A DNA stretch of 64,000 bases from Leptoclinus maculatus. Taxonomy: Eukaryota > Chordata > Actinopteri > Perciformes > Stichaeidae. Below are positions 24,741 to 36,972 of the stretch, one piece after another. The position numbers and the translations under genes are program-made. The stretch covers positions 13,675,755 to 13,739,754 of the forward strand of contig JAVDOI010000019.1 of the NCBI GenBank assembly GCA_032191485.1, in the 5' to 3' direction. How positions within the stretch are numbered: position 1 is the stretch's first letter; every line of letters begins with the position of its first letter. The notes below the pieces were generated by a model. The model saw only the letters and a program-made list of their open reading frames with translations. It was not told the DNA's origin and searched no databases.

Positions 24741-27239
24741 ACACACGAGTCCTTCAGCCACGCCCGACCACTAGAGGACTGATCAGTTGGTTGATCTGCT
24801 TCTTTCTCTCTTTTTCCATGTAGAGTTGTTTTCTTAACGAGGCGGACGGACCGCTGAGACACTACAACACTCTAGTGAAGCCAATCATGTGTGTCTTGAA
24901 TTCACTGGATAAACAGATCCAGAAACATTATCAATCACCGGTTGATATGTTTGAACAGTTGTACTTGAATCATTCAGTCACTCAGCCAATTAAATACTGC
25001 CTTTTTGTTTTTTCAGAAATGACATGTACAAACACCAAATATAATTTAAACGATAAACCAGTTTCCAAGTTCATAAATCGGTTTATCCAGTTTTTATATT
25101 GGAAATTTGTAAAATTCACATATCAAGAGAGTCAATGGAGGAATTCTTTGATCACTGACTTTTAAGCAACCAGTATTAAGAGTTAATTAAAAATATAGAT
25201 TTCTGTGTCCCTAAATAGCTAATTGATCATGCTAATGAAAGATTAGACACCCATTTTTAATGGGATTTGTTGACAATCATTTTATTTCAGGTGTTTTTTT
25301 AAGGCAGTATTTAAAGTGAGTGTGGAGACACTTACTGTATCTGTGGTCATTTAGACTGACAGAGCTTTTAATTGGATAGTTTTAGATGGAGCTGAACTTT
25401 TAGGTCCTTTAAGGATCATTATGAACCGAAAACACTTAAAAAGTCTTTAATTATCTTGTTATACATATTTGTTACATTTATTTTAAACGTATGCACAACA
25501 CCTATCGGTTTTTGTTCATCTTTAGCACTTGTATTATGCAATGATAAGAATGGGAGAAACTTGTATTTAAAGTAATTTTTAAAATAACTGAATGTTGTTT
25601 CTGTGCTCTGCATACATGAATGCACCGTGCAGTCTCTCACTGTAAAGGTTTTTGATAATATTATCTTATATTTTAGACCCTGGTGTAGTATTTACTACAT
25701 TTTTAGAAGGAAACTGACAGAACTGACACTCAATATTTGTACCCGATGCTGCGTTCACGTCAGGATGATGTCTCCGAGCTGCAACTTTTGGATTGTTAAA
25801 AAATGTCTCCTGAACAAAGGAAATCAACATCCAAGGATTTACTACTGTTTTCGATTCCGGTTTTGAAAGAATTCTGCTACTTGTGATGCCAAAAAGGAGA
25901 CATTAAAACCTTAAAATCTCCTCGTCCTACTTGGATTTACCACCAGGAGGTCGACCTGTGTGTCTTCTCCCGGTGCTGGGGAAACATTTCCTTGGGACAA
26001 GATTAGCAGACGTCTCTGATGCATCATGGGATGTCCAGTCAGCAACCAACGTTGGTGTAAAGAAGGCGGAAATATTCCAGAATCACATCCAAATTTGCTT
26101 TTTTCACACAGAAAACAAGCAACTCTGAGAAAAAAACTCACATATATATGACAAAAAACTCAAATATTCTATGAGGTTATAAAGTCATACATTTACAATA
26201 AATAAAAAAAAAAATTGTATTCGTGACTTTTATATCAGAGTTTTATAATCTTTATAATCTCAGAGAATATCTTAGTTTTTTCTCTGAATATAACTCCTCT
26301 TCTGGATCCGTAATTTATTTATTTTTACCTACAAAGGCTTCAACACGTTGTCACAGTTTACTTTATTGCATTTAGAATAAACAACCTAAACTCTTCATCA
26401 GGTACAGTTATTGTTTTTCAAGTTGAATCAATTTCAGGATAAACTTGTTGAAGATTTGTGCATTTTTCGACTTGGCAAGCAAAGACAGCGAGAACACACG
26501 GTGTCCATTTAACCAAACTTGTAGTTTTATTTTTGAGATTTAGAATTTATCGCATTTGAAGAAGATAAATGTATTTAGTAAATAAAACAATCTAAGAAAT
26601 GACCGCACACCTCGAGTAGAACATGCTTGAGTTAAATGTGAGCAAACGCAAGTGTGAAAGCAGCTACATTTAGCAGAAGGTGGATACTTTATCACCTTTG
26701 CTCTGTTCTATCGGTTGTATTTCTGTGACACTAGTACGAACACTGAAGGGTGTCGCGGCTCAGACTGAAGTCGTGAACCCGCTGCTGTCTGTCTGCGTCG
26801 TGCTTTGCTGAACTTATTATCCTCGGGGACAATAGACGCCCAGCGTGAGCTCCCATTAGCTCCAGAGATGTTCTGTGGTTATTGAAGAGTTGATTTAAAT
26901 AGTTCTTTAAAGCTCAGACGTTAAACTTAAAGCTGCATTAATCAATATATATTCTACTGAAAGTGAACCTAATGGCTGCATGTCAAATTATCACCAACTC
27001 TGCAGTTTTTTTGTGAATTTGTTGTTTTTGTTTTCCAGCCTACATATTGTTAATATTATTACCCGACAGACACGAGTTACAACTAGCTAGGTCGCTGACA
27101 AAACGGATGTTGTGTTTTCAGTTTGTTCTGCTGCCCCCAAGTGGCCCAAAATAAATCGTAGAATCGTCTTCCAGTGAGGGTCGGGGGATCCAAACTTGTG
27201 GGATTTTCATCACAAACATTACAAAATTTAAAGCCATAT

Positions 27240-27440
27240 TTTGACATTTTGGAGAAATATTCTTTTCCCTCTCTGGCGGAGAGTTTTATGACACCGCTCT
27301 CATATCGGAAGCTACAGCCTGCAGCTCGTTAGCTTAGCTTAGCGCAAAGACTAGATCCAGGTGGAAACAGCTAGCCTGTTTGTTTCATTTGTACTAAAGT
27401 GTGACAATGATAGCAATAAATGATAGCAGCCGGTGTGCTG
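27240..27440 (+). repeat. Teleost dispersed repeat (AGCTTAGCTTAGC family)
   Basis: The sequence includes GAAGCTACAGCCTGCAGC, TTAGCTTAGCTTAGC, AAAGACTAGATCCAGGTGG and AACAGCTAGCCTG in the order I recall from a very common fish interspersed element. Limits are approximate. Confidence 0.65.
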
Positions 27441-28083
27441 CATTAAACAAACGCAGAACAAAAAACAAACTGCAAATTAAAATAAAAAGTTATTAACATT
27501 TTGTTACTAGAATCACTCGTCTCTGTGGGAGCGGCGCTATCGTCCCTTTTGTATTATTCTAATTGATTATACTCACTTAGCTTTTTAAAATGACTTTGTA
27601 TGTACAGACTAAATGCCAAATAGAAATTGTTTTGCAAGAATTTCAGTGTTTTTTATTTAGTTTTTTTTTTTAAGATACTCTCATATATTTCATCTCAAGA
27701 AGGTGTTTTTTTGTGTTTTTTTTCCTCCACTACACAAACTCGTTCTTTTACATACTTCCTGTTTTACTTCTCTTCAGTTCCTCCTCCTCTCTTAACGACT
27801 GAGTGTTTGTCTTGGTTCTTTGACCCGGCAACAAGTACTTACTGCACGTGTGTGTCTGCACTTGAACCTGCTAATAATGTGTCTCTGAAACAATGTTGGA
27901 AGATGGAATGTTATTTACTTTTATACCGTGTTTGGACTCAGAGAACACAGATTCCCATCTTTTACTTAATGTGTCATGTTTTAAATACAGCACAAATGTG
28001 GGATAATTAAGGGTTAAGATAAAATAAGATAAGATAATCCTTTATTAGTCCCGTATTGACTGTGCATGTAACACAGAGTGAAC

Positions 28084-28086
<3 letters not shown>

Positions 28087-28163
<77 letters not shown>
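28087..28163. repeat. (CA)n microsatellite with upstream GATAATCCTTTATTAGTCCC tail
   Basis: About 38 CA units. The 28015-28060 flank AAGATAAGATAATCCTTTAT is a tail sequence often seen at the end of fish retroelement copies. Confidence 0.85.
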
Positions 28164-28164
<1 letters not shown>

Positions 28165-29667
28165 TATCAGACTGCTCTCATGAATGCACATTTAAATGCA
28201 ACTTAAACACCAGATTTTTACATAAAGGTTGATTTCTTTTGTATTCTTAATGTATGTAAGTGTACATTCTGTATATCCAAGACTTTTTAAACATATATCA
28301 ATTATTATTATGATGTGTGCCTACGTTTTTTTTACTCTTGAAATGACAATAAAAATGGTTTTGAGTGAATTGAGCCTTTTTTTTGTATTTCTCAATAAAC
28401 TTGCAGCACTTGACTCTCAACACATCTGATATACAATGTGTTGCTAAATGACGCCCCCTACTGGCCACGTTACACATTTCTATATAATAATTCCACTGTT
28501 TAGAATTTAAAATCAGGGAATTAAGAAATAAAATGAACTACTTCAGTTTATGTCAAGAAATATCTCAAAAAGCAACATTATTTTAGTATATTTAATGTAT
28601 TTATATTCATGTTTCTATTACAATGGCAGCAGAATTTGAAACTGCTTTTTATTTAATTATAAAACAAACAGCAGCATAAACAAAAGCAAAATATATGGTT
28701 TTATTTGATCTATATTGTTATATTTATTACCAACTGACAATTCAGTCTATATGTATAATTGTATAATTGCTGTTTTGTTTGTTTGGAACCATAATTAGTT
28801 GAGTGGTCTGACATGTAGCTTGCCGTGAGACTATTTCTATATCGTGTCTGAATTATTTGCACAGTTTGTATTTAAATGATTGTTCTGGATGATCTGAAAA
28901 GGGAAACACTGACTTTAAATCATGTTAAAAATCATTCTAGCCTTCATGAATATGCAAATTAAAAAGAATAAATGTCAACTTTAATAAGCTATTAATTAAT
29001 TTTTCACAGGCAATAAAAGGTTGCTGTAGGTTCAGTAGACTAATAATGAAATCCTGTAGACTTGAAACAGTATAAAGACTATAATAATATAACATAACAG
29101 TGTTTAAAACTTAAAATGTTCACATCTAGTACATTTAAAGAACAGAAACCTTTCATTCTTACACTTTAAAACACACAAGTGTAGGCCTATATAAGTAAGG
29201 ATGAATGTGGATATGTGTATGAAATCAGTACTTTAAACGTATTTGATCATCTAACATTATTAATTAAGGGGCTTAATGAATGTTGGTGCTCAGGACACTT
29301 TATTTAAGACAATAGTAAAAAGTTATGTGCATTGATTGACACTTGAATAAAGTTTCGATTCGGTTCGTTTGACTCGAAACGTCGTGTTTTCCGACGGCCC
29401 TTGAAGGCAGCAGCCCACTGGTCTGAGCGGGTCTGGACTCTGGAAGCTGGACTACGTCAACAGGAGGAGAGGAGACCGTCCCAGCCCTCAGAGCTCCGAA
29501 ACATCCTCCAAATGTCCTCACAAGGAAAGGAGTTCGTGCGTCTTTGAGCGGTTTTCTTCCTCTCCTGCACGTGGACATGTTGCATCCGCGCGCAAAGACG
29601 CACTGAAGTCGGACTAAAAAAGAAGTAGCTTTGACACTTTTTTTTTTTTTTTGTCAAGCAGCAGAAG

Positions 29668-32600
29668 ATGTTGGCGAGAAAAAGCATCATCCCGGAGGAG
29701 TTCGGTCTGCCGGGCCTCGCCTCGCGGATGCCCCGCAAGCCGGTGTTCAGGGACCGCGTGAACAAAGCGCGCTTCATCGCCAAAAACGGCTCGTGCAACC
29801 TGGCGCACAAGAACATCCGCGAGCAGGGCCGATTCCTGCAGGACGTGTTCACCACGCTGGTGGACCTGAAGTGGCGCTTCACGCTGGTCATCTTCACCAC
29901 CACGTTCGTCAGCAGTTGGCTGCTGTTCGCCATGAGCTGGTGGCTGGTGGCGTTTGCGCACGGGGACCTGGACTCCAGAGACCCGGACTTCGGAGACCTG
30001 GACTCCGGAAACCTGACCCGCGGAGACCTGCAGAACAAGACCTACTGCGTCACCGACGTCAAGTAAGAACATTTGTGATTTAGATGATTAAAAAGTGTGT
30101 TTTGATGAGACTTTCTATCCATCCATGCTCACTCGATCCAAACCTCCCACCCTCCTCTTCCTCTTCTCCTCTTCCTCCATTTTTAATATTTAGGTGGAGA
30201 AAGAGGAGGAGAAGGAGAGAACGACAATGATTATGACAGGAAGTCAGGGAGCTTCTTTCTCTCATCATTTCAGGGGAAATAAAGTAAAGAGTGTAGGAGG
30301 GGAAGAGTTTGGCACCTCCCTCTTACGCACCGAGTCTTTCCTCCTTCCTTCCTTCCTTTCCTTTCCACTTTTTCCTCAACCACCTCTCCTTCAGGTGGTG
30401 GAAAGAAGGCTACATTTACTCAACTACCCCCTCAAGTGTTTTCATTTAATGCCTTTTTATACTTCTACTTTACTACATTTCAGATGGAAATATTACACTT
30501 TTTACTCTTCAGATTATTACGTAATATTAGAAAAACATGTTAAAGATTAAACCAAAACTCCTTTTTTTTAGTTTCCTCTTATGAAAGAAAAAGGAGTCTA
30601 GTTGGGCAGAAGTGCCTTAAACCTGCATTCTCTCTAATGACCAGTAGGGGGCGACTAAAAAGAAGTCCGATTGTATAGAAGACGGCGTGGCCGGTAGCTC
30701 AGCATCGACGTAGACTCGCTGATGGTTTCATAATAACTGGTTTGGGATGGCGCTCAATATGGCGGACCCCTCCACATGAACGCATAAAAGCATAAGAAAA
30801 ATAGTGATAAAGGACTATGTAATATATGAATTATGTACATAATGCTAACAGAATCAAATATCACAGGAGACAGTTTACTGCACAATGAATACTTTTACTT
30901 TTGATACTTTAAGTACATTAAGCTCACAACACCTTTGTACTTCTACTCGTCAGGTCGTTCACCTCGGCCTTCCTGTTCTCCATCGAGGTCCAGGTGACCA
31001 TCGGCTTCGGAGGACGAATGATAACGGAGCACTGTCCGACCGCCATCACCGTCCTCATCATGCAGAACATCATCGGACTCATCATCAACGCCGTCATGCT
31101 GGGTGAGACTCAGACTCGTAGGGAAGTAGTAATACGTAGAAAAGTCCTGCATTCGAAATGTACAAAAGAACTGGCATCAGAGTACACTTAAAGTACTAAT
31201 TATGCCCATTTCAGAGTTGTTATATTGTATTGATGTGTTCAACAGTGAAATCCACCAAAGGATCAATAAAGTTTTATCCATAATATACATTATCATTTAT
31301 TTGTTGATTTAATAATTTGAATCTGTAACTAAAGGCGTCAAATAAAGTAAAAAAAAGTACTTCCTTCTGAGGGAGTAAAAGTATAAAGTAGCATACGATG
31401 GAAATACTCTAGTAAAGTACAAGTACCTGAGTTTTAATTTGAACCACGTCTTTAGAACGTAACAAATGTAGAAAATACAGCCAGTTTGAGCCTCAACTGT
31501 TAAAACTCCAACACCCACAATGCCTTGCTCTGTTTTTATTCAGTCCAATAACCCAGGTATGGATTATCATGAGCATTCACTCTCGTCAATAACTACATAA
31601 AGAGTAATACTGAAATATATATATTTTGCAGTAAAATGTCCTTGATTGTGAGATGTTCCTTCGTCCGTCCTCAGGTTGTATATTCATGAAGACGGCTCAG
31701 TCGAACCGGCGAGCGGAGACGCTGATCTTCAGCCGTCACGCCGTGATCGCCGTCAGAAACAACTGTCTGTGCTTCATGATTCGTATCGGAGATCTCAGGA
31801 AGAGCATGATCATCGGAGCCACCGTCAGGCTACAGGTGATACTTTAACCACGTCTGCTGTTTGTTGCTCCTGGTGGAGGATATTCAAGCATTTCTTCACG
31901 ATGGTGTATTACGGCCATTGTAGGTATGAACATTTGTTTATATGGAGCCGAGGGAGAGGGGTAATATTCAGAGAGAAAAGTCCAAATGTACGGGATTAAA
32001 GCCGTAAAATAACCAGAAAAAACTTGGATACTCCCTGAGATTAAAGTGGTAAATTTATGAGATTAAAATTGTAAATTTATGAGATTAAAGTTGTACATTT
32101 ATGAGATTAAAGTGGTAAATATATGAGATTAAAGTGGTAAATTTATGAGATTAATGTCGTAAATTTATGAGATTATAGTTGTAAATTCATGAGATTAAAG
32201 TTGTAAATATATGAGATTAAAGTGGTAAATATATGAGATTAAAGTTGTAAATTCATGAGATTAAAGTTGTAAAGTTACGAGATTAATGTCGTAAATTTAT
32301 GGAAAAAAACGTGGATATTCTCTGAGATTAAAAGGGTAAATCTATGGGATTCAAATTGTAAATTTATGAGATTAAAATTGTAAATTTACGAGATTAAAGT
32401 TGTAAATTTATGAGATTAAAATTGTAAAATTACGAGATTAATGTCATAAATTTATAGAAAAAACGTGCATATTCTCTGAGATTAAAAGGGTAAATTTACG
32501 AGAATAATGTATCTAAGACTTGTATCTTCTTGATGAAATAATGTTTTTATATTATATAGTTTTTATATTTTCCCTCATTGTAATTAAGATCCACGTATTT

Positions 32601-34016
32601 GTTGCTCATCTTCAAGAGTGAAGGAACCTTTTTAAGTGTGTTTTTGTCTGTAAAACTAAATTTCCGTCTCCCAAAATCCTCTGTTCACAAATGAGTTTAA
32701 CCTCCAAACTCTTCTGTAATCTCAGAAGAAGCAGAGTACTCTCCTCTAAAAGCAGCAGAAATCAGATTTTAATGAGCCGATAATGAATCGTCTGCAGGTG
32801 GTGAGGAAGACGACCACACCAGAGGGGGAGGTGATCCCCATCCATCAGATCGACGTCCCGACGGAGACGGCCGTGGCCAGCAACAGCCTGTTCCTCCTCG
32901 CCCCGCTCATCATCTGCCACGTCATCGACAAAAACAGGTACGACGACGCGCTGCGGAGTTATTTTTAATTAATAACATTATGCATTTGTTCAGGGAGGAT
33001 GCTGGCCTCCATAAAGATGTATTTGCGTCCTCCTCTCAGCCCTCTGTACGACCTGTCGGCCATGGAGCTGCAGTGCAGCGACCTGGAGGTGATCGTGATC
33101 CTGGAGGGCGTCGTGGAGACGACCGGGATCACCACGCAGGCTCGGACCTCCTACGTCTCCGAGGAGATCCAGTGGGGTCACCGCTTCCTTCCCATCGTGA
33201 CGGAGGAGGAGGGCGTGTACTCTGTGGACTACTCCAAGTTCGGCAACACAGTCAAGGTGAAGGGATACAAGTATTATTTACTAATCAAAAGAGAAGCATT
33301 GTGAAGACGTAGAAATACATTTTAAGATATAGAATCACCTGCATGTTCAGTCTTTTACATTTCCTGTTTTCAAGCTTTTATTTTATCGTTTTAACTCTTT
33401 AAACTCTTTAATGTGTCACATTTTATTCTTATTATTCTTTCATTTTTCTATAGTTTTTTGTAGCTTTCTGCTTGCTTGAATATTGCAACATTTCGATGTC
33501 AGTCGGTTGGTTATTTAATTGAATTGTCCGGTGTTTTGTTATAATTATTTCTTTTAATCAAACAGCAGCATGACGGGTAATTTATAAAACCCAGTTATGT
33601 TATAACATTACTGTTACAAATAATTATAATGACACAGCGCTTTAAAAGGTACTCAACGGTACTTTACATGGTAAAAAGAGCTTTAACATGTGACATGTGG
33701 TCATAATAAGCTACGGGACAGAAAAAAACCTGTAAAACTTTATTGTGAATCTGTCGTTCAGGTGACGACGCCGCCCTGCAGCGCCAGAGAGCTGGACGAG
33801 AAGCCGTCCATCTTGATCCAGACGCTCCAGAAGAGCGAGCTGTCGCACCAGAACTCGCTGCGGAAGCGGAACTCCATGCGGCGCAACAACTCCATGCGCA
33901 AAAGCGCGCGCAGCGGCACGGGCGGCCTGCGCAGGAGCAACTCGGGGCTCGCCGCGCCCAAGGTCCAGTTCTTCACCCCGACCGACGGAGGCCAGAACCT
34001 GAACGCCGTCACCTGA
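29668..34016 (+). CDS. kcnj8: Kir6.1, inward-rectifier K+ channel pore subunit of KATP (KCNJ8)
   Basis: This subunit forms the tetrameric K+ pore that assembles with SUR2, encoded just upstream. Six coding exons: 29668-30062, 30954-31102, 31675-31835, 32798-32937, 33040-33256 and 33762-34016, joining in frame to 438 residues (Kir6.1 is usually about 424). The start MLARKSIIPEE is the Kir6.1 N-terminus. Features in order are the slide helix and TM1 (WRFTLVIF...), an extended extracellular turret, pore signature TIGFGGR in exon 2, the cytoplasmic ETLIFSRHAVIAVR domain, and the C-terminal SLRKRNSMRRNNS, which carries the RKR ER-retention signal and phosphorylatable serines. Mammalian KCNJ8 has, as I recall, a single coding intron at the position of the first one here. 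The other four look additional. A poly(A) signal lies at 34368. Confidence 0.96.
30600..30760 (-). repeat. Dispersed fish repeat, copy 3 (reverse orientation)
   Basis: The reverse complement gives TATACAATCGGACTTC, GTCGCCCCCTACTGGTC and TTAGAGAGAATGCAGGTTTAAGG. This is nearly identical to copy 1. It lies in the first coding intron of kcnj8. Confidence 0.75.
31887..32515 (+). repeat. Repeat element with internal 22-bp tandem array (kcnj8 intron 3)
   Basis: A leader (ACGGCCATTGTAGGTATGAA) is followed by about 20 degenerate units of GAGATTAAAGTNGTAAATTTAT. A related copy with the same leader lies at about 34503-34715. Confidence 0.85.
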
Positions 34017-34367
34017 CATGAGGCCTGCCCCCTGCTGGCGGCCAGGAGGATTGTGGGTGTTGCGGTTTCTCCGGCTCTGATGGGACTCGTTCTTTTTCTG
34101 CCTCATTTAGACTCCCGACACTTTTGTGTGCGCGGAGTAATCAAGTTCTTGTTTTTTAGAATTAACTGATCGTTTGTTTCTCCGCACTGAGAGAGCCACG
34201 AAAAACCCAATCGGTTGTTTTATTGTTACATTTTTTTCTATTATTAACATACAAACATTTTGGGCCTTTAAGTCACAGTTTAACTGCTATTAGTGGCAAC
34301 TAGTGGCAATCAATCACTGTACTGTACGTGTGTTTCTCACTTCATGTCGTCCTCTGTGTCCTTTGAG

Positions 34368-34373
34368 AATAAA
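34368..34373 (+). terminator. Likely kcnj8 poly(A) signal AATAAA
   Basis: The canonical hexamer lies about 350 nt after the kcnj8 stop in a plain 3'UTR-like context. Confidence 0.6.
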
Positions 34374-34502
34374 TGCACTCACTTCATCTGAATATGGTTT
34401 CAATGTCTGAACTGTTCGTCTCTCTGACTAGTGGAAAGAAAACATCTAAAATACACATTTAGGTGTTTGTTTTACTACTTTGTCTGTTTACGTCTGTAGA
34501 TT

Positions 34503-34715
34503 TCTGCACGATGGTGTTTTACGGCCATTGTAGGTATGAATGGGGTAATATTTAGAGAGAAAAGTCCAAATGTACGAGATTAAAGTCGTAAACTAACCAG
34601 AAAAAACTTGGATATTATCTGAGATTACAGTGGTAAAGTTACGAGATTAATGTCGTAAATTTATGGAAAAGACTTGGATATCTGAGATTAAAAAGGTAAA
34701 TCTATGAGAATAAAG
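34503..34715 (+). repeat. Second copy of the kcnj8-intron repeat family
   Basis: It shares GATGGTGTTTTACGGCCATT, GAGAGAAAAGTCCAAATGTA and AACCAGAAAAAACTTGGATA with the intron copy, but has a much shorter 22-bp array. Confidence 0.85.
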
Positions 34716-35334
34716 TTGGTGGCCGTAGTTCTTCTTGGGTGTGTTCACATTTTACTGTTTTACTGAAACTAGTTAAACTAGTTAGCTAATGTCAACAAAG
34801 TTTAGGTTCATATATCGTCCGATATTGGACATTTCGCTGACTCCTGTGCTACTGCTTCACTATGTCGTTGCGTTAGCATTATCCCATTACTTTCACTTGG
34901 GGCAACAGAGGCAGCTGTTCTGCAAACGTTGTAGTCGTCTTACATTAATTGATGTATAAAATACACTTCACCTCACTTAAAGGGTTAAAGATTCACGAAG
35001 GTATTCAACTCTGTTTTAGAGAGGCGTCTAATGTCTTCTTTCAAACGTTACAGTCCCGCTTTAAGTCACTTTAGCAGAAATGGAACTGTCCTTATTCAAG
35101 TGGTCGCAGCAGTTTTCATTGCCCAATTCAACCAGATCCGTCTGGACAGAGGCCAGCTGACTACCATCGTGTAAGCTGCTTTTCCTGTTCTTTAGGAAAT
35201 CTCAGCATCATCCTCATAGACAGAGTTGATATCGGTGTAAAGAGACTTAAAATATGCATGCTACAGTTTACTGAGAACAGTGTGTGTGTTTGATCTGCAG
35301 TGTGACATCAGCAGCGTTGATCATAGGAGCAGAT

Positions 35335-35510
35335 TGTCCGTTAACATAGACTATGCCGAAGTGTCCCTGAGCAAGACACTGAACCCCTAACTGCTCCCCG
35401 GGCGCTTCTCAGCATCCCACTGCTCCCAATAAACTAGGGATGGGTTAAATGCAGAAGTCAAATTTCGTATATGTGTATATGACAATAAAATACTAACTTT
35501 AAACTTTGAC
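35335..35510 (-). mobile_element. SINE-like element
   Basis: The sequence CCCTGAGCAAGACACTGAAC, CTGCTCCCCGGGCGC and GGGTTAAATGCAGAAG/CAAATTTCG, followed by a short ACAATAAAA tail, is typical of abundant fish SINE-like repeats. Strand and limits are uncertain; no clear target duplication was found. Confidence 0.6.
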
Positions 35511-35854
35511 TGACTGACCTGAAAGGCCACTCCTACCACACACCTGAACATACCTGAACATACGAACATAAACCAGTAAATCCTGATCCTCTTTACTTTC
35601 CCTTCTGGAGCTCGTGATGTCGCAGCTTCGTCTTCTCTGCTTCTAAAGGTTAGTAAGCAACTCTTTTCACTGAGGGACTCTTGAAGGACTCGTTGGTCCT
35701 TCAGGTCCAGCAGAAACTAGTTCAAGTGGACTTCAGAGGACCAGTGAAGAAGGACCAGTGAAGAAGAACAGAGCAACACGTCACAAAGTCTTCAGTCCGC
35801 GTGTCGCTCCTTCTTTCCTCGTGAAAGGAACCAACGTCAGTTTGAATTCAAGGT

Positions 35855-36060
35855 AAGGCAAGTTTATTTGTATAGCACATTTCAACAACAAGGTAATTCA
35901 AAGTGCTTCACATAAAACCATTAAAAGCATCAAAACATAAGGCAAAAGACAAGGAGATTTAAAAACAATTAAGAACATTCATTGAAACATTAAAAACAGT
36001 CATTAAAACACAAAAAAGCAGTGTAAGAAATAAAATACAGTAGTAAAAAATTCAGTCTCA
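35855..36060. repeat. Dispersed retroelement-tail repeat
   Basis: It contains TTTATTTGTATAGCACATTT and TTCAAAGTGCTTCACATAAA followed by an A-rich stretch. Similar arrangements occur at about 10460-10600 (ATAGCACCTATTTCAT, TGCTTTACA) and 40505-40640 (TTTAAATAGCACCTTTCC, GTGCTTCACA), so three diverged copies are visible. Confidence 0.65.
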
Positions 36061-36114
36061 CGAGAAGAAGTTACAGAAATATCTGATATTTTTCTTCAGT
36101 CAGCTGAACACAAA

Positions 36115-36537
36115 TCCGCCCTAAAGCTACCGCACACCCTCCAATCAGTACTTCCGGTCCGGATTTCAAAGTAAAGGATCACGGGAGTTATTTGTGATTA
36201 AGGAAAAGAACAGTAATTTAAGATCCTATTATTTATTATTATTAAGACTACAGTCAGATATAATATGAAGTATTTAACTGTGTACTATTTTAATAATTTT
36301 ATGTCAAAGTTCCTTCCAGAGACCAAGATTCATTATTTGTCTAACTTTAATGTGGGATTCACAAAGTACACAGTAAAAGTACTTCATATTAGTACTGAGT
36401 CCAAATAATAGGCTCTTAAATTACTGTCCTGTTCCTTAATCCCAAATAATGTAAACTAAAAGACACACGCGATCCTTTACTTTGAAATCCGGACCGGAAG
36501 TATTCCTTGGAGGGCTGTATGGTAGCTTTAAAGCGGA
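36115..36537. mobile_element. Foldback (MITE-like) element with ~170-bp inverted arms
   Basis: Left arm about 36115-36285 and right arm about 36366-36537 are imperfect reverse complements. Both contain CTTCCGGTCCGGATTTCAAA, GTAAAGGATC and GATTAAGGAA. The roughly 80-bp centre is unpaired and no ORF of interest is present. Outer ends read TCCGCCCTAAAGCTACC and, reversed, TCCGCTTTAAAGCTACC. I found no certain target duplication, so the class is open. Confidence 0.8.
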
Positions 36538-36972
36538 CGATGACGCAGTACTGTACGAAACTTCATTTAGAGGAGCTATTGTTCTTCTAATGTTTATTAT
36601 CATTCATATTATTGTGATGATGATCATGATTATTATTATCATAATTATTATAATTATCATTATTATTATTAATATTTGTACTATCATAATAATTTGTAGG
36701 ATTATTATTAAGGTACTTTAACTCATAGATTTAACCTGATGTACTTCAGATCCGATCAATCTGCTCTTGAGACCTTTACAGTGAAAAGTGATCCAAAGAT
36801 CATAAAGTTATGAATTATGAGCTCTGAAGGAGTTTCTGAGGCTAAAGATGCTCCAAACAGAACCAAAGACCATGCAGCCCTCGCAGTACGTTTCACCTAG
36901 ATGTATAACATTTGGTGAGCACGTGTATCACATGTAGACTTTAAAAAAGTCTCTTGGAGCCATGCTCTAAAC

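Larger units (their letters stand above)
24741..29667. other. abcc9 3'UTR, intergenic DNA and kcnj8 5' region
   Basis: Contains the presumed abcc9 3'UTR (possible AATAAA at 26197, low confidence), a teleost dispersed repeat at about 27240-27440, a (CA)n tract at about 28087-28163 and an AT-rich stretch with an octamer motif ATGCAAAT at 28952. No further coding exon recognised. The kcnj8 promoter and any noncoding first exon should lie toward the right end; I could not fix them. Confidence 0.6.

Noticed and set aside
25931..26128. Overlapping ORFs on both strands after abcc9
   Set aside because: Short, no splice context, no resemblance to a gene. Probably 3'UTR or old repeat.
29457..30072. 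Long minus-strand ORFs opposite kcnj8 exon 1
   Set aside because: They mirror the GC-rich kcnj8 exon. The plus strand gives a clear Kir6.1 N-terminus.
36482..36721. 79-codon ORF at the right end of the foldback element
   Set aside because: It runs from an inverted repeat arm into an ATT-repeat, with no conserved content.
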